A DNA stretch of 14,798 nt, taken from an uncultured Oscillospiraceae bacterium. Lineage in GTDB: Bacteria > Bacillota > Clostridia > Oscillospirales > Oscillospiraceae. The stretch is from assembly GCA_934546685.1 (NCBI GenBank), contig CAKTEB010000063.1, positions 1-14,798 on the forward strand, given 5' to 3'. Position numbers and translations under genes: made by a program. This document shows, in pieces, positions 6,770 to 14,017 of the stretch (position 1 is its first letter; each line of letters opens with the position of its first letter). Under the pieces are notes generated by a model. It made no database searches and was not told where the DNA came from. It worked only from the letters and a program-made list of their open reading frames with translations.

Positions 6770-8190
6770 TCGCAAACTATGAAATGGTCATTGGTCTGGA
6801 GGTCCATGTGGAATTAAAGACCGCCACGAAGATCTTCTGCGGCTGCTCCACCAAGTTCGGCGCGGCCCCCAACACCCAGTGCTGCCCGGTGTGCACCGGT
6901 ATGCCCGGCTCTCTGCCGGTGCTGAACGGCAAGGTGGTGGAGTACGCGGTGAAAGCCGGTCTTGCCACCGGATGCCAGATCGCCACCTTCTCCAAGCAGG
7001 ATCGGAAGAATTACTTCTATCCCGACCTGCCCAAGGCCTATCAGATCTCCCAGTATGACCTGCCCCTGTGCAGCGGCGGCTACCTGGACATTGAGACCGA
7101 GGCTGGAAAAAAGCGCATCGGCATTACCCGGATCCACATTGAGGAGGATGCGGGCAAGCTGGTGCACCAGGAGGGCAAGGGAACCTTCATCGACTGCAAC
7201 CGCTGCGGCGTGCCCCTGATCGAGATCGTATCCGAGCCGGATATGCGCTCGGCGGAGGAGGCCAAGGCCTATCTCCAGAAGCTCCGGGCCATTATCCTCT
7301 ACACCGGGGTCTCCGACTGCAAGATGAACGAGGGCTCCCTCCGCTGCGACGTGAACCTGTCTATCCGTAAGAAGGGCAGCGACAAGCTGGGAACCCGCAC
7401 GGAGATGAAGAACCTGAACAGCTTCCAGAACGTGGTCAAGGCTATCGAGTATGAGTATGCCCGTCAGGTCAGCGTTCTGGAGGAGGGCGGCGAGGTGATC
7501 CAGGAGACCCGGCGCTTCGACATGAACACCGGCAAGACCTCCTCTATGCGCTCCAAGGAGAACGCCGACGACTACCGGTACTTCCCGGATCCGGATCTGG
7601 TGCCCATTGTGGTGAGCCCGGAGTTCCTGGAGGAGATCAAGGCCTCCATCCCGGTGCTGCCGGATCAGCGGAAGCAGAGCTATCAGGAGAAATACGGCCT
7701 GAGCTCCCTGGCGGCGGAGATCCTGGTGACCCGGAAGGACATTGCCGACTACTTCGAGACCGTGGCGACCCAGACGGAATATCCCCTGCTGGCGGCCAAC
7801 CTGGTCTCCGGCGAGGTGGCTCGGCTGTGCCCCGAGGAGCAGGCGGTGCCGGTGGAGCCGGAGCATATCGCGGTGCTGGCGGATCTGCTGGGACAGGGCA
7901 AGATCAACGGCGGCACCAGCAAGAAGGTCATCGCACAGCTGTTCCGGGAGGGCGGAGATCCGGTGGCCATTATTGAGTCCCAGGGACTCCAGCAGATCAG
8001 CGACCCGGCGGTGCTGCGGCCCATGGCCCAGGAGGTGCTCCAGCAGAACCACAAGGCCGCGGCGGACTACCGGAGCGGCAACAAAAACGCCTTCCATGCG
8101 CTGGTGGGCCAGATGATGAAAAAGACCCAGGGAAAGGGCAATCCCCAGGTCATCAGCCAGGTGCTCACGGAGCTTCTGGTAGCAGAATAA
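6766..8190 (+). CDS. gatB: Asp-tRNA(Asn)/Glu-tRNA(Gln) amidotransferase subunit B
   Basis: This 474-residue protein is the kinase and transamidase subunit, which phosphorylates the mischarged aminoacyl-tRNA and replaces the phosphate with ammonia delivered from GatA. Signatures include GLEVHVEL at 10-17, a cysteine set (Cys25, Cys27, Cys40, Cys43 in FCGC and CCPVC) suited to a structural zinc, YFYPDLPKAYQISQYD, and RCDVNLSIR. The C-terminal ~150 residues are the YqeY-like tRNA-binding tail (GKINGGTSKKV, NPQVISQVLTELL). The ATG overlaps the gatA TGA (ATGA at 6766-6769), with AGGAGG at 6751-6756. As gatC is fused to aspS, all three amidotransferase subunits are encoded in this operon. Confidence 0.97.
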   Translation: MIANYEMVIGLEVHVELKTATKIFCGCSTKFGAAPNTQCCPVCTGMPGSLPVLNGKVVEYAVKAGLATGCQIATFSKQDRKNYFYPDLPKAYQISQYDLPLCSGGYLDIETEAGKKRIGITRIHIEEDAGKLVHQEGKGTFIDCNRCGVPLIEIVSEPDMRSAEEAKAYLQKLRAIILYTGVSDCKMNEGSLRCDVNLSIRKKGSDKLGTRTEMKNLNSFQNVVKAIEYEYARQVSVLEEGGEVIQETRRFDMNTGKTSSMRSKENADDYRYFPDPDLVPIVVSPEFLEEIKASIPVLPDQRKQSYQEKYGLSSLAAEILVTRKDIADYFETVATQTEYPLLAANLVSGEVARLCPEEQAVPVEPEHIAVLADLLGQGKINGGTSKKVIAQLFREGGDPVAIIESQGLQQISDPAVLRPMAQEVLQQNHKAAADYRSGNKNAFHALVGQMMKKTQGKGNPQVISQVLTELLVAE

Positions 8191-8195
8191 AGAAA

Positions 8196-8230
8196 CAACG
8201 CCACCGGCTCAGGCCGGTGGCGTTGCTTTT
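8196..8230. terminator. Bidirectional terminator between gatB and the glycosyltransferase gene
   Basis: A perfect 13-bp stem (8196-8208 with 8213-8225) and a TCAG loop are followed by CTTTT on the plus strand. On the minus strand the stem is followed by TTTCTTT. The genes on either side converge, and the tail is usable in both directions. Confidence 0.92.
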
Positions 8231-8234
8231 CGGT

Positions 8235-9260
8235 TTAGTTGAATTTGAAGATCTTATGGGCCAATCGGTAAGCGCCCACCTCCACCTTCCGGCCTGCGGA
8301 GCCCGGGAGATTGCTGAGGGCGGCCAGGGAGAAGAGCTTCAGCTTCCGGTAGAGCTCCGGATGCTTGCCCAGCAGCTCCTGCCACAGATTCTCTTTCTTT
8401 TTCAGAGCCTCCGGACTGCCGTCCAGGTTCAGGAGCGTGGAGCAGATGGAGAGCATCATGGACAGATACCGGAACATGTAATTAGACAGCTTCGGCTCCA
8501 GCTTCTTGAGATCCTCCAGGTTATAATAGCCAAACATCAGCCGGGTGACCAAGATCTGCTGGTCCTGGCGCTGCACCATGACCTTCTCGTTGACAGACTG
8601 ATCCTCCCGGCCAATGAAGTACCGGTACAGATCCACGTCCATGTAGTACATCCGCTTTACCTGGGGCAGGGGGTAGTACACAAAGATGTTGTCCACATAG
8701 AAGGTGTGCTTCGGCAGCTCCAGGCGGCAGCTGCGGAGCAGCTCTGTCCGGTAGATCACCGAGTGCATCAGGATATATTGGCTGGGCCGGAAGCGGCCGC
8801 AGTCCTTCCAGGAGAAGACCTGATCCTGGGGAAATACGTTGTGATAGTCGATGGTGTGGGAGGTATTGTCCGCCACATGCTCATAGACATAGTTGCACAG
8901 CAGCATGTCCAGGGGCTCTTCGCCCAGAGACTGGATCCGCAGCTGCCGCAGGACCTTTTGCAGGGCGTCGGCGTCCAGCCAGTCATCGGAATCCACTACC
9001 TTATAGTAGAGGCCGGTGGCGTGACGAAGCCCCTGATTGACGCCCTCTCCATGGCCGCCGTTGGGCTGATGGATAGCCCGGACGATCTCCGGGTAGTCCT
9101 GGGCGTACTGGTCACAGATGGCGGGGGTGTCGTCTTTGATGGAGCCGTCGTCCACCAGAATGATCTCGATGTCCTCTCCGCCGGTGAGCAGGGAGTCCAC
9201 GCATTTTCTCATATAGGCGGCGCTGTTATAGCAGGGCACCGCAAATGTAATCAGCTTCAA
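8235..9260 (-). CDS. Family 2 glycosyltransferase (GT-A fold), soluble
   Basis: This 341-residue protein has a GT2 catalytic domain in its first ~110 residues: VPCYNSAAYMRKCVDSLL (8-25), ILVDDGS (34-40), a QPNGGHGEGVNQGL segment, and the metal-binding VVDSDDW (88-94) with Asp90, Asp92 and Asp93. It should transfer a sugar from a nucleotide-sugar donor to a surface polysaccharide, teichoic-acid-like polymer or glycolipid, but donor and acceptor cannot be read from sequence. The C-terminal ~200 residues are helical and positively charged, with no transmembrane segment, so any membrane contact would be peripheral. The start codon is TTG at 9258-9260, supported by GGAGA about six bases upstream and by the domain beginning at residue 3. 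It stands alone, with no other cell-envelope genes in view, convergent with gatB and divergent from pepF. Confidence 0.9.
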   Translation of the reverse strand: MKLITFAVPCYNSAAYMRKCVDSLLTGGEDIEIILVDDGSIKDDTPAICDQYAQDYPEIVRAIHQPNGGHGEGVNQGLRHATGLYYKVVDSDDWLDADALQKVLRQLRIQSLGEEPLDMLLCNYVYEHVADNTSHTIDYHNVFPQDQVFSWKDCGRFRPSQYILMHSVIYRTELLRSCRLELPKHTFYVDNIFVYYPLPQVKRMYYMDVDLYRYFIGREDQSVNEKVMVQRQDQQILVTRLMFGYYNLEDLKKLEPKLSNYMFRYLSMMLSICSTLLNLDGSPEALKKKENLWQELLGKHPELYRKLKLFSLAALSNLPGSAGRKVEVGAYRLAHKIFKFN

Positions 9261-9386
9261 GTGATCTCTCCGTTCCGCGCAGGGCCTCTGCGCTCCGTAA
9301 TAGTACCGGAAAATTGTGAACAGACTATGAACGAAAACTTTAGATTGGGTAAATATTTGCCGAAGAGATATGGAATGTCAAAGCAG

Positions 9387-9415
9387 TTGAGGTTAACTTA
9401 GAAACGTGCTACAAT
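9387..9415 (+). promoter_or_regulatory. Extended -10 sigma-A promoter for the pepF/aminopeptidase operon
   Basis: TTGAGG (9387-9392), a 17-base spacer and TACAAT (9410-9415), with TGC directly before the -10 giving an extended element. Transcription should start near 9422. No other good promoter is seen before the next gene, so it probably drives both peptidases. Confidence 0.8.
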
Positions 9416-9421
9416 AAGCCT

Positions 9422-9456
9422 GCGGCCTTTGGGCATACTTTCAAAGAAAACGCCGC
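9422..9456 (+). other. 5' stem-loop at the predicted start of the pepF mRNA
   Basis: GCGGC (9422-9426) pairs with GCCGC (9452-9456), and CTTTG (9427-9431) pairs with CAAAG (9442-9446), with a 5-base bulge on the 3' arm. It begins at the predicted transcription start and ends five bases before the ribosome binding site, so it could protect the 5' end or affect initiation. It does not match a riboswitch class I know. Confidence 0.4.
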
Positions 9457-9476
9457 TTTAGAAAGGAATGATCGAT

Positions 9477-11264
9477 ATGGCACTGAAAAACCGCAGGGAC
9501 ATGGACCCGGAATTCCAGTGGAGACTCAGCGATATATTCGGAACGCTTCAGGATTGGGAGCAGGCCTATGAGAAGGCAAAGGCGGCTGTTACGCAGCTGC
9601 CCCGGCTGGAGGGAACCCTGAAAGAGTCTCCGGCACAGCTCAAGGCGGCTCTGGACGAGATCTACGCCGCCACCCAGCAGGTGGAGCTGGTCTATCTCTA
9701 CGCCAGCCTGAACAAATCCGGGGACAACGGCGATCCCCAGGCTCAGAGCCTGGAGGCACGGGCCATGAGCCTGTATGTACAGCTGTCCACGGCCATCAGC
9801 TTTGTGGATCCCGAGATCCTGTCCGTTCCCAAGGAGACCTTGGACAACTGGCTGAAGCTGCCGGAGCTCCAGGAGTACCGGCACATCCTGGAGGATACGG
9901 ATCGCCAGCGGGCCTATAGCCTCCCGGCGGCCCAGGAGAAGCTGCTGGCCCAGCTGTCTGATGCGGCGGGAGCGCCGGACAACGCCTTTACCATGCTGGA
10001 GAGCGTGGACATGACCTTCCCGGATATCACCGGCGAGGACGGGAAGCCCGCCAGCCTCACCCACGGCACCTACGGCCTCTATCGGGACAGCCGAGATCGC
10101 CGGGTGCGCAGGGAGGCCTTTGAAGCCTATCATGGGGAGTTCCAGCGGTATATCAACACCATTGCGGCCATCTACGGCGGCCAGGTGAAGCTGGACGAGT
10201 ATTTTGCACAGGCCAAGGGCTATGACAGCTCCCTGGAGAAAAGTCTATTTGCCAACAACGTGCCTGTGGCGGTGTATGATTCCCTGGTGGAGGCCATCCA
10301 TAAGGGGCTGCCCACCATGGCCCGGTATCTCCAGCTGCGGAAGAAGGTCCTGGGGCTCCAGGAGCTCCATATGTACGACCTGTACTGCCCCATGGTGGAG
10401 GACGTCAGCTACGATATTCCCTATGAGGACTGCAAGGTGCTGGTAAAGAAGGCCCTGGCCCCTCTGGGCGAGGAGTACGCGGGACTGCTGGACAAGGCCT
10501 ATCGGGAGCACTGGATGGATGTCTATGAGAACAAGGGAAAGACCACCGGCGCCTTCTCCTGCGGGGTCTACGGGGTGCATCCCTTTGTGCTGCTGAACTA
10601 TACCAACGTCCTCGACGATGCCTTTACCATGGCCCATGAGCTGGGCCACGCCATGCACTCCTACTATTCCTCCGCCAACAACAGCTTCGCCAACCACGAC
10701 TATCGGCTGCTGGTGGCTGAGGTGGCTTCTACGGTCAACGAGGTGCTGCTTACCAAGTATCTGCTGAAGACCGAGACCGATAAAAAGCGCCGGGCGTATC
10801 TCCTGAACCATCTGCTGGAGAGCTTCCGGACCACCGTATTCCGCCAGACCCTGTTTGCGGAGTTTGAGCGGGATGTCCACGACATGTACCGGAAGGGTCA
10901 GCCCCTGACCGCTCAGGCTCTGAGCCAGCGGTATCATGAGCTCAATGAGCTCTACTACCAGGGGGCGGTGGTGGATCCCCTCCAGGATGCCGAGTGGGCT
11001 CGGATCCCCCATTTTTACTCTGCGTATTATGTCTACCAGTATGCCACCGGCTTCTGCTCTGCCGTGGCCATTGCGGACAGCATCTATGAGACTGGCGACG
11101 CCTCCGGCTACCTGAAATTCCTGACCACCGGCGGCAGCGACTATCCCCTGGAGGAGCTGAAGCTGGCTGGGATGGATCTGACTCAGCCCCGGGTAGTGGA
11201 GCGGGCCCTGAAGGTGTTTGCGGACACCCTCACCGAGATGGAGCAGCTGCTGGACGAGATTTAA
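9477..11264 (+). CDS. pepF: Oligoendopeptidase F, M3 family zinc metallopeptidase
   Basis: This ~595-residue cytoplasmic enzyme cleaves internal bonds of medium-length peptides. The zinc site is complete: HELGH at 387-391 in FTMAHELGHAMHSYY, with the third ligand Glu415 in AEVASTVNE. The long helical N-terminal region (PepF N-domain) and the C-terminal YQYATGF segment are typical, and the length is usual for the family. Two in-frame ATGs lie close together. AAAGGA at 9462-9467 abuts the first (9468) but is nine bases before the second (9477), so 9477 is preferred; the earlier start would add only Met-Ile-Asp. The M18 aminopeptidase follows 27 bases downstream without a terminator, so the two likely act in series in peptide turnover or amino-acid supply. 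Confidence 0.94.
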   Translation: MALKNRRDMDPEFQWRLSDIFGTLQDWEQAYEKAKAAVTQLPRLEGTLKESPAQLKAALDEIYAATQQVELVYLYASLNKSGDNGDPQAQSLEARAMSLYVQLSTAISFVDPEILSVPKETLDNWLKLPELQEYRHILEDTDRQRAYSLPAAQEKLLAQLSDAAGAPDNAFTMLESVDMTFPDITGEDGKPASLTHGTYGLYRDSRDRRVRREAFEAYHGEFQRYINTIAAIYGGQVKLDEYFAQAKGYDSSLEKSLFANNVPVAVYDSLVEAIHKGLPTMARYLQLRKKVLGLQELHMYDLYCPMVEDVSYDIPYEDCKVLVKKALAPLGEEYAGLLDKAYREHWMDVYENKGKTTGAFSCGVYGVHPFVLLNYTNVLDDAFTMAHELGHAMHSYYSSANNSFANHDYRLLVAEVASTVNEVLLTKYLLKTETDKKRRAYLLNHLLESFRTTVFRQTLFAEFERDVHDMYRKGQPLTAQALSQRYHELNELYYQGAVVDPLQDAEWARIPHFYSAYYVYQYATGFCSAVAIADSIYETGDASGYLKFLTTGGSDYPLEELKLAGMDLTQPRVVERALKVFADTLTEMEQLLDEI

Positions 11265-11291
11265 GGATCAGATAGGGAGGAACGATGACTC

Positions 11292-12584
11292 ATGAAGGAT
11301 CATGTACAGGGACTTTTTGACTTTATCGCCCAAAGCCCCACCTGCTTTCAGGCGGTGGACACTGCGGCCAAGACCCTGGAGGCCGCCGGTTATCGGCGGC
11401 TGGGCGAGGGCGATGGCTGGACGCTGAACGCCGGAGATAAATATTATGTCACCCGGAACCAGTCCAGTCTCATCGCCTTTCAGGTGCCGGAGCAGCTGGA
11501 GGGCTTTATGATCGGCGCGGCCCATACGGACTCCCCCTGCTTCCGGCTCAAGGACAACGCCACAGTGACCGTGGAGGGCTACAGCAAGCTGGATGCCAAC
11601 AAGTACGGCGGAATGATCTATTCCACCTGGCTGGATCGTCCTCTGTCGCTGGCGGGCCTGATCCTGGCGGCCACGGATAAGGGCGTAGAGTCCATTCTGG
11701 TGGATCTGGATCAGGATCTCATGGTGATCCCCAGCCTGGCCATCCACATGGACCGAACCACCAACGACGGCAAGCGCATGACGGTCCAGACGGATCTGAT
11801 GCCTCTGATCGGCAAGGGAAATGTAGATCCCATAGAGCTGGCGGCTAAGGCCGCCGGGGTGGAGAAGGAGCAAATCGTGGCCCAGGATCTGTACGTCTAC
11901 AACCGGGAGAAGGGCACCCGGCTGGGGGCGGACCAGGAGTTGATCCTGTGCCCCAGACTGGATGATCTCCAGTGCGCCTACGGGCTGCTGGAGGGCTTTA
12001 TTCAGCAGGACGCCCCCCGGCAGATGCCGGTGCTGTGCCTCTTTGACAATGAGGAGATCGGCAGCTCTACGGCCCAGGGGGCCATGTCCACCTTCCTCCA
12101 GGATGTGCTGCTGCGGGTGACCCTGGCGGAGGGTATGACCCAGCAGGATTATCTGCGGCTGCTGGCGGACAGCATGATGGTGTCCGCGGACAACGCCCAC
12201 GGCGTCCATCCCAACCACCCGGAGAAGGCGGCTCTCACCAACCGCCCCAAACTGGGTGAGGGCGTCGTAGTGAAATACGGCACTGGCTATGCCACCACCG
12301 GAGTCTCCGCGGCGCTGCTGCTGCGGATCCTCAAGGAGAAGCAGGTCCCGGTTCAGAGCTTCTTTAACCATTCCGACGTGCTGGGCGGCAGCACCCTGGG
12401 GGCCCTGTCGGTGACCCAGGTATCCGTGCGGACGGTGGATATCGGCCTGGCCCAGCTGGCCATGCACTCCGCCAATGAGACCGCTGGCGCGGCGGATATC
12501 GACTACCTGATCTCCGCTATGACAGCGTTCTTTGGGGCAAAGCTCCAGGAGAACCAGGACGGAAGCTATGGCGTGAGTCTGTAA
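11292..12584 (+). CDS. apeB: M18 family zinc aminopeptidase (aspartyl aminopeptidase type)
   Basis: This 430-residue enzyme removes N-terminal residues from peptides, with a preference for acidic residues in characterised relatives. Expected dinuclear zinc ligands are visible: His79 in AAHTDSP, Asp224 in RLDD, Glu254 and Glu255 in DNEEIGS, Asp300 in SADNAH and His392 in MHSANE. YGGMIYSTWLDRPLSLAG and DVLGGSTLG are further family segments. The start at ATG 11292 follows AGGGAGG at 11274-11280; another ATG at 11285 is out of frame. The domain begins within the first residues and there is no signal peptide, so the enzyme is cytoplasmic. It is placed after pepF, so peptides cut by PepF could be its substrates. 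The symbol follows the bacterial ApeB group as I recognise it; the substrate is not proven. Confidence 0.93.
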   Translation: MKDHVQGLFDFIAQSPTCFQAVDTAAKTLEAAGYRRLGEGDGWTLNAGDKYYVTRNQSSLIAFQVPEQLEGFMIGAAHTDSPCFRLKDNATVTVEGYSKLDANKYGGMIYSTWLDRPLSLAGLILAATDKGVESILVDLDQDLMVIPSLAIHMDRTTNDGKRMTVQTDLMPLIGKGNVDPIELAAKAAGVEKEQIVAQDLYVYNREKGTRLGADQELILCPRLDDLQCAYGLLEGFIQQDAPRQMPVLCLFDNEEIGSSTAQGAMSTFLQDVLLRVTLAEGMTQQDYLRLLADSMMVSADNAHGVHPNHPEKAALTNRPKLGEGVVVKYGTGYATTGVSAALLLRILKEKQVPVQSFFNHSDVLGGSTLGALSVTQVSVRTVDIGLAQLAMHSANETAGAADIDYLISAMTAFFGAKLQENQDGSYGVSL

Positions 12585-12601
12585 AAGCTTTTGTGAGAAC
12601 C

Positions 12602-12634
12602 GGACCCGGCACGGTTTTTGCCGCGCCGGGTCTT
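12602..12634 (+). terminator. Terminator-like hairpin after the peptidase operon
   Basis: GACCCGGCACGG (12603-12614) pairs with CCGCGCCGGGTC (12621-12632) with one A-C mismatch, around a TTTTTG loop. Only a short tail (TTGTG) follows, so it may terminate weakly. Its position 18 bases past the aminopeptidase stop supports the call. Confidence 0.65.
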
Positions 12635-12693
12635 GTGCTGCCTGGGAAAGAAAATCTCTCTGACCAATCGGGACGAAATTGTCCGATCCGGGC

Positions 12694-12722
12694 TAGGCAA
12701 TTTTCAAGAGATCCGATATAAT
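12694..12722 (+). promoter_or_regulatory. Promoter of the AraC/ABC remnant locus
   Basis: TAGGCA (12694-12699, four of six matches to TTGACA), a 17-base spacer and a perfect TATAAT (12717-12722). Just upstream, GGAC-GAAATT-GTCC (12670-12683) with flanking ATCG/CGAT forms an interrupted dyad that could be an operator. Transcription would start near 12729, immediately before the hairpin at 12736. Confidence 0.65.
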
Positions 12723-12735
12723 ACCATCAAGCTGA

Positions 12736-12759
12736 CGCCTAAGCGTTAGGCGATTTTTT
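12736..12759 (+). terminator. Promoter-proximal intrinsic terminator or operator hairpin
   Basis: CGCCTAA (12736-12742), loop GCG, TTAGGCG (12746-12752), then A and six T (12754-12759). The stem and T-run have the form of an intrinsic terminator, yet they lie about 7-30 bases after the predicted transcription start and before the chimeric gene. A second GTTAGGC copy sits at 12770-12776 and repeats 12745-12751, so the element may instead be a regulator binding site. Confidence 0.7.
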
Positions 12760-12813
12760 ATGACAATGGGTTAGGCTGGACTAATAACTGAGCTGTGTGC
12801 CCGGGAGGGGCGC

Positions 12814-13953
12814 ATGGAATACGCCGCGGCGGCCAACGCCTTCTCCTACATCAAGGCCGGAGACATGAAGCTGGATCGGCGGCTGAGCCACCAGGGGAGA
12901 TTTGTGTTCCCCTCCGGCCACTATCACGGCATTACTGTGGTGCTGGATTTAGATACGGCGGAGACATCCCTGGCCCAGCAGATGAAGGACTTCCCGGTAT
13001 CTCCCCAAAAGCTGCCGGAGAAATTCGGGCTGGGGATCTATCCAAAGGTGTTCCACGGCGGCGAGCTGCCCCAGAATATCTTTGAGGAGATGTACCATGT
13101 GCCGGAACAGATCCGGCTGCCATACCTGAGGATCAAGGTGCTGGAGCTGCTGCTGTACCTCCAGGCCAAGGAGGCGCCGGAGCCCAGCGCTCCCGCGGCG
13201 GTCAAGGATACGAATGTGGAGCTCCGAAACGTTTATTTCTCCTATTCCCAGGAGGGTCCGGAGGTGCTCCACGGGGTGGATCTCAGCCTGCCCCGGGGGA
13301 GATTTACGGCCCTGGTGGGCCCCTCGGGCGGCGGAAAATCTACGGTGGCGAAGCTCATCGCACGGTTTTGGGATGTGACCGAGGGGTGCATCACCGTGGG
13401 CGGCTATGATATCCGGGAGCTCACCTGCGACAGCCTGTTGTCCAATATCTCCATGGTATTCCAGAACGTCTATCTGTTCCACGATACCATCCGGGCGAAT
13501 ATCTGCTTCGGCAAGCCCGATGCTACGGAGAAAGAGATGATCGCGGCGGCAAAAAAGGCCCGGTGCCACGACTTTATCATGGCGCTGCCCCTGGGCTACG
13601 ATACGGTCATAGGCGAGGGCGGCGGCACCCTGTCCGGTGGCGAGAAGCAGCGGATCTCCATTGCCCGGGCCATGCTCAAGGACGCCCCTATCATCATTCT
13701 GGACGAGGCTACCGCCAGCGTGGATCCGGAGAATGAGTATCTGATCCAGGAGGCCATTTCCCAGCTGACCCGGGGCAAGACCATCATCACCATTGCCCAC
13801 CGGCTGGCTACCATCGAGAACGCGGATCAGATTCTGGTGGTGGAGGATGGCCGCATCGTCCAGCAGAGGACCCATCAGCAGCTGATTGGTGTGCCGGGAC
13901 GGTATCAGCAGTTTATTGCCATCCGGCGGAAGGCCGAGGGCTGGAAGATCTAA
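12814..13953 (+). CDS. Chimera: AraC-type regulator effector domain fused to an ABC exporter ATPase domain (probable deletion remnant)
   Basis: Residues 1-~120 resemble the effector-binding region of AraC-family regulators that sit beside paired ABC exporters in Clostridia (AGDMKLDRRL, then PSGHYHGITVVLDLD and VPEQIRLPYLRIKVLELLLYL). The DNA-binding helix-turn-helix that should follow is absent. Instead, after an Ala/Pro linker (~121-132), residues 134-379 form a complete exporter-type ATPase domain: Walker A GPSGGGKST (169-177), Q-loop Gln217 in VFQN, signature LSGGE (273-277), Walker B IIILDEA (293-299) and His329. The six-helix membrane domain is missing. In-frame codons upstream of the ATG back to 12781 (LITELCAREGR) look like more of the regulator, and a TAG at 12772-12774 closes the frame, so the 5' end is truncated too. 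A simple explanation is one or two large deletions in a regulator-ABC-ABC locus. GGAGG (12804-12808) allows translation, but neither regulation nor transport seems possible for this protein alone. Confidence 0.75.
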   Translation: MEYAAAANAFSYIKAGDMKLDRRLSHQGRFVFPSGHYHGITVVLDLDTAETSLAQQMKDFPVSPQKLPEKFGLGIYPKVFHGGELPQNIFEEMYHVPEQIRLPYLRIKVLELLLYLQAKEAPEPSAPAAVKDTNVELRNVYFSYSQEGPEVLHGVDLSLPRGRFTALVGPSGGGKSTVAKLIARFWDVTEGCITVGGYDIRELTCDSLLSNISMVFQNVYLFHDTIRANICFGKPDATEKEMIAAAKKARCHDFIMALPLGYDTVIGEGGGTLSGGEKQRISIARAMLKDAPIIILDEATASVDPENEYLIQEAISQLTRGKTIITIAHRLATIENADQILVVEDGRIVQQRTHQQLIGVPGRYQQFIAIRRKAEGWKI

Positions 13954-13964
13954 AGAAAACAGCG

Positions 13965-14011
13965 ACAGCCCCAACTGCGAGATAAGCAGTTGGGGCTGTT
14001 TTGGAATTTTT
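13965..14011. terminator. Bidirectional terminator between the chimeric gene and uvrA
   Basis: A perfect 14-bp stem (13965-13978 with 13986-13999) and a GAGATAA loop are followed on the plus strand by TTTGGAATTTTT. On the minus strand it is followed by TCGCTGTTTTCTTT. It lies between convergent genes and is best read as shared. Confidence 0.9.
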
Positions 14012-14017
14012 GTAAAC

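Noticed and set aside
8217..9401. 394-residue open frame on the plus strand
   Set aside because: It is antisense to the glycosyltransferase, which has full GT2 motifs. The translation is low-complexity (Leu, Val, Gln, His rich) with no recognisable domain, and is typical of the reverse strand of a GC-rich gene.
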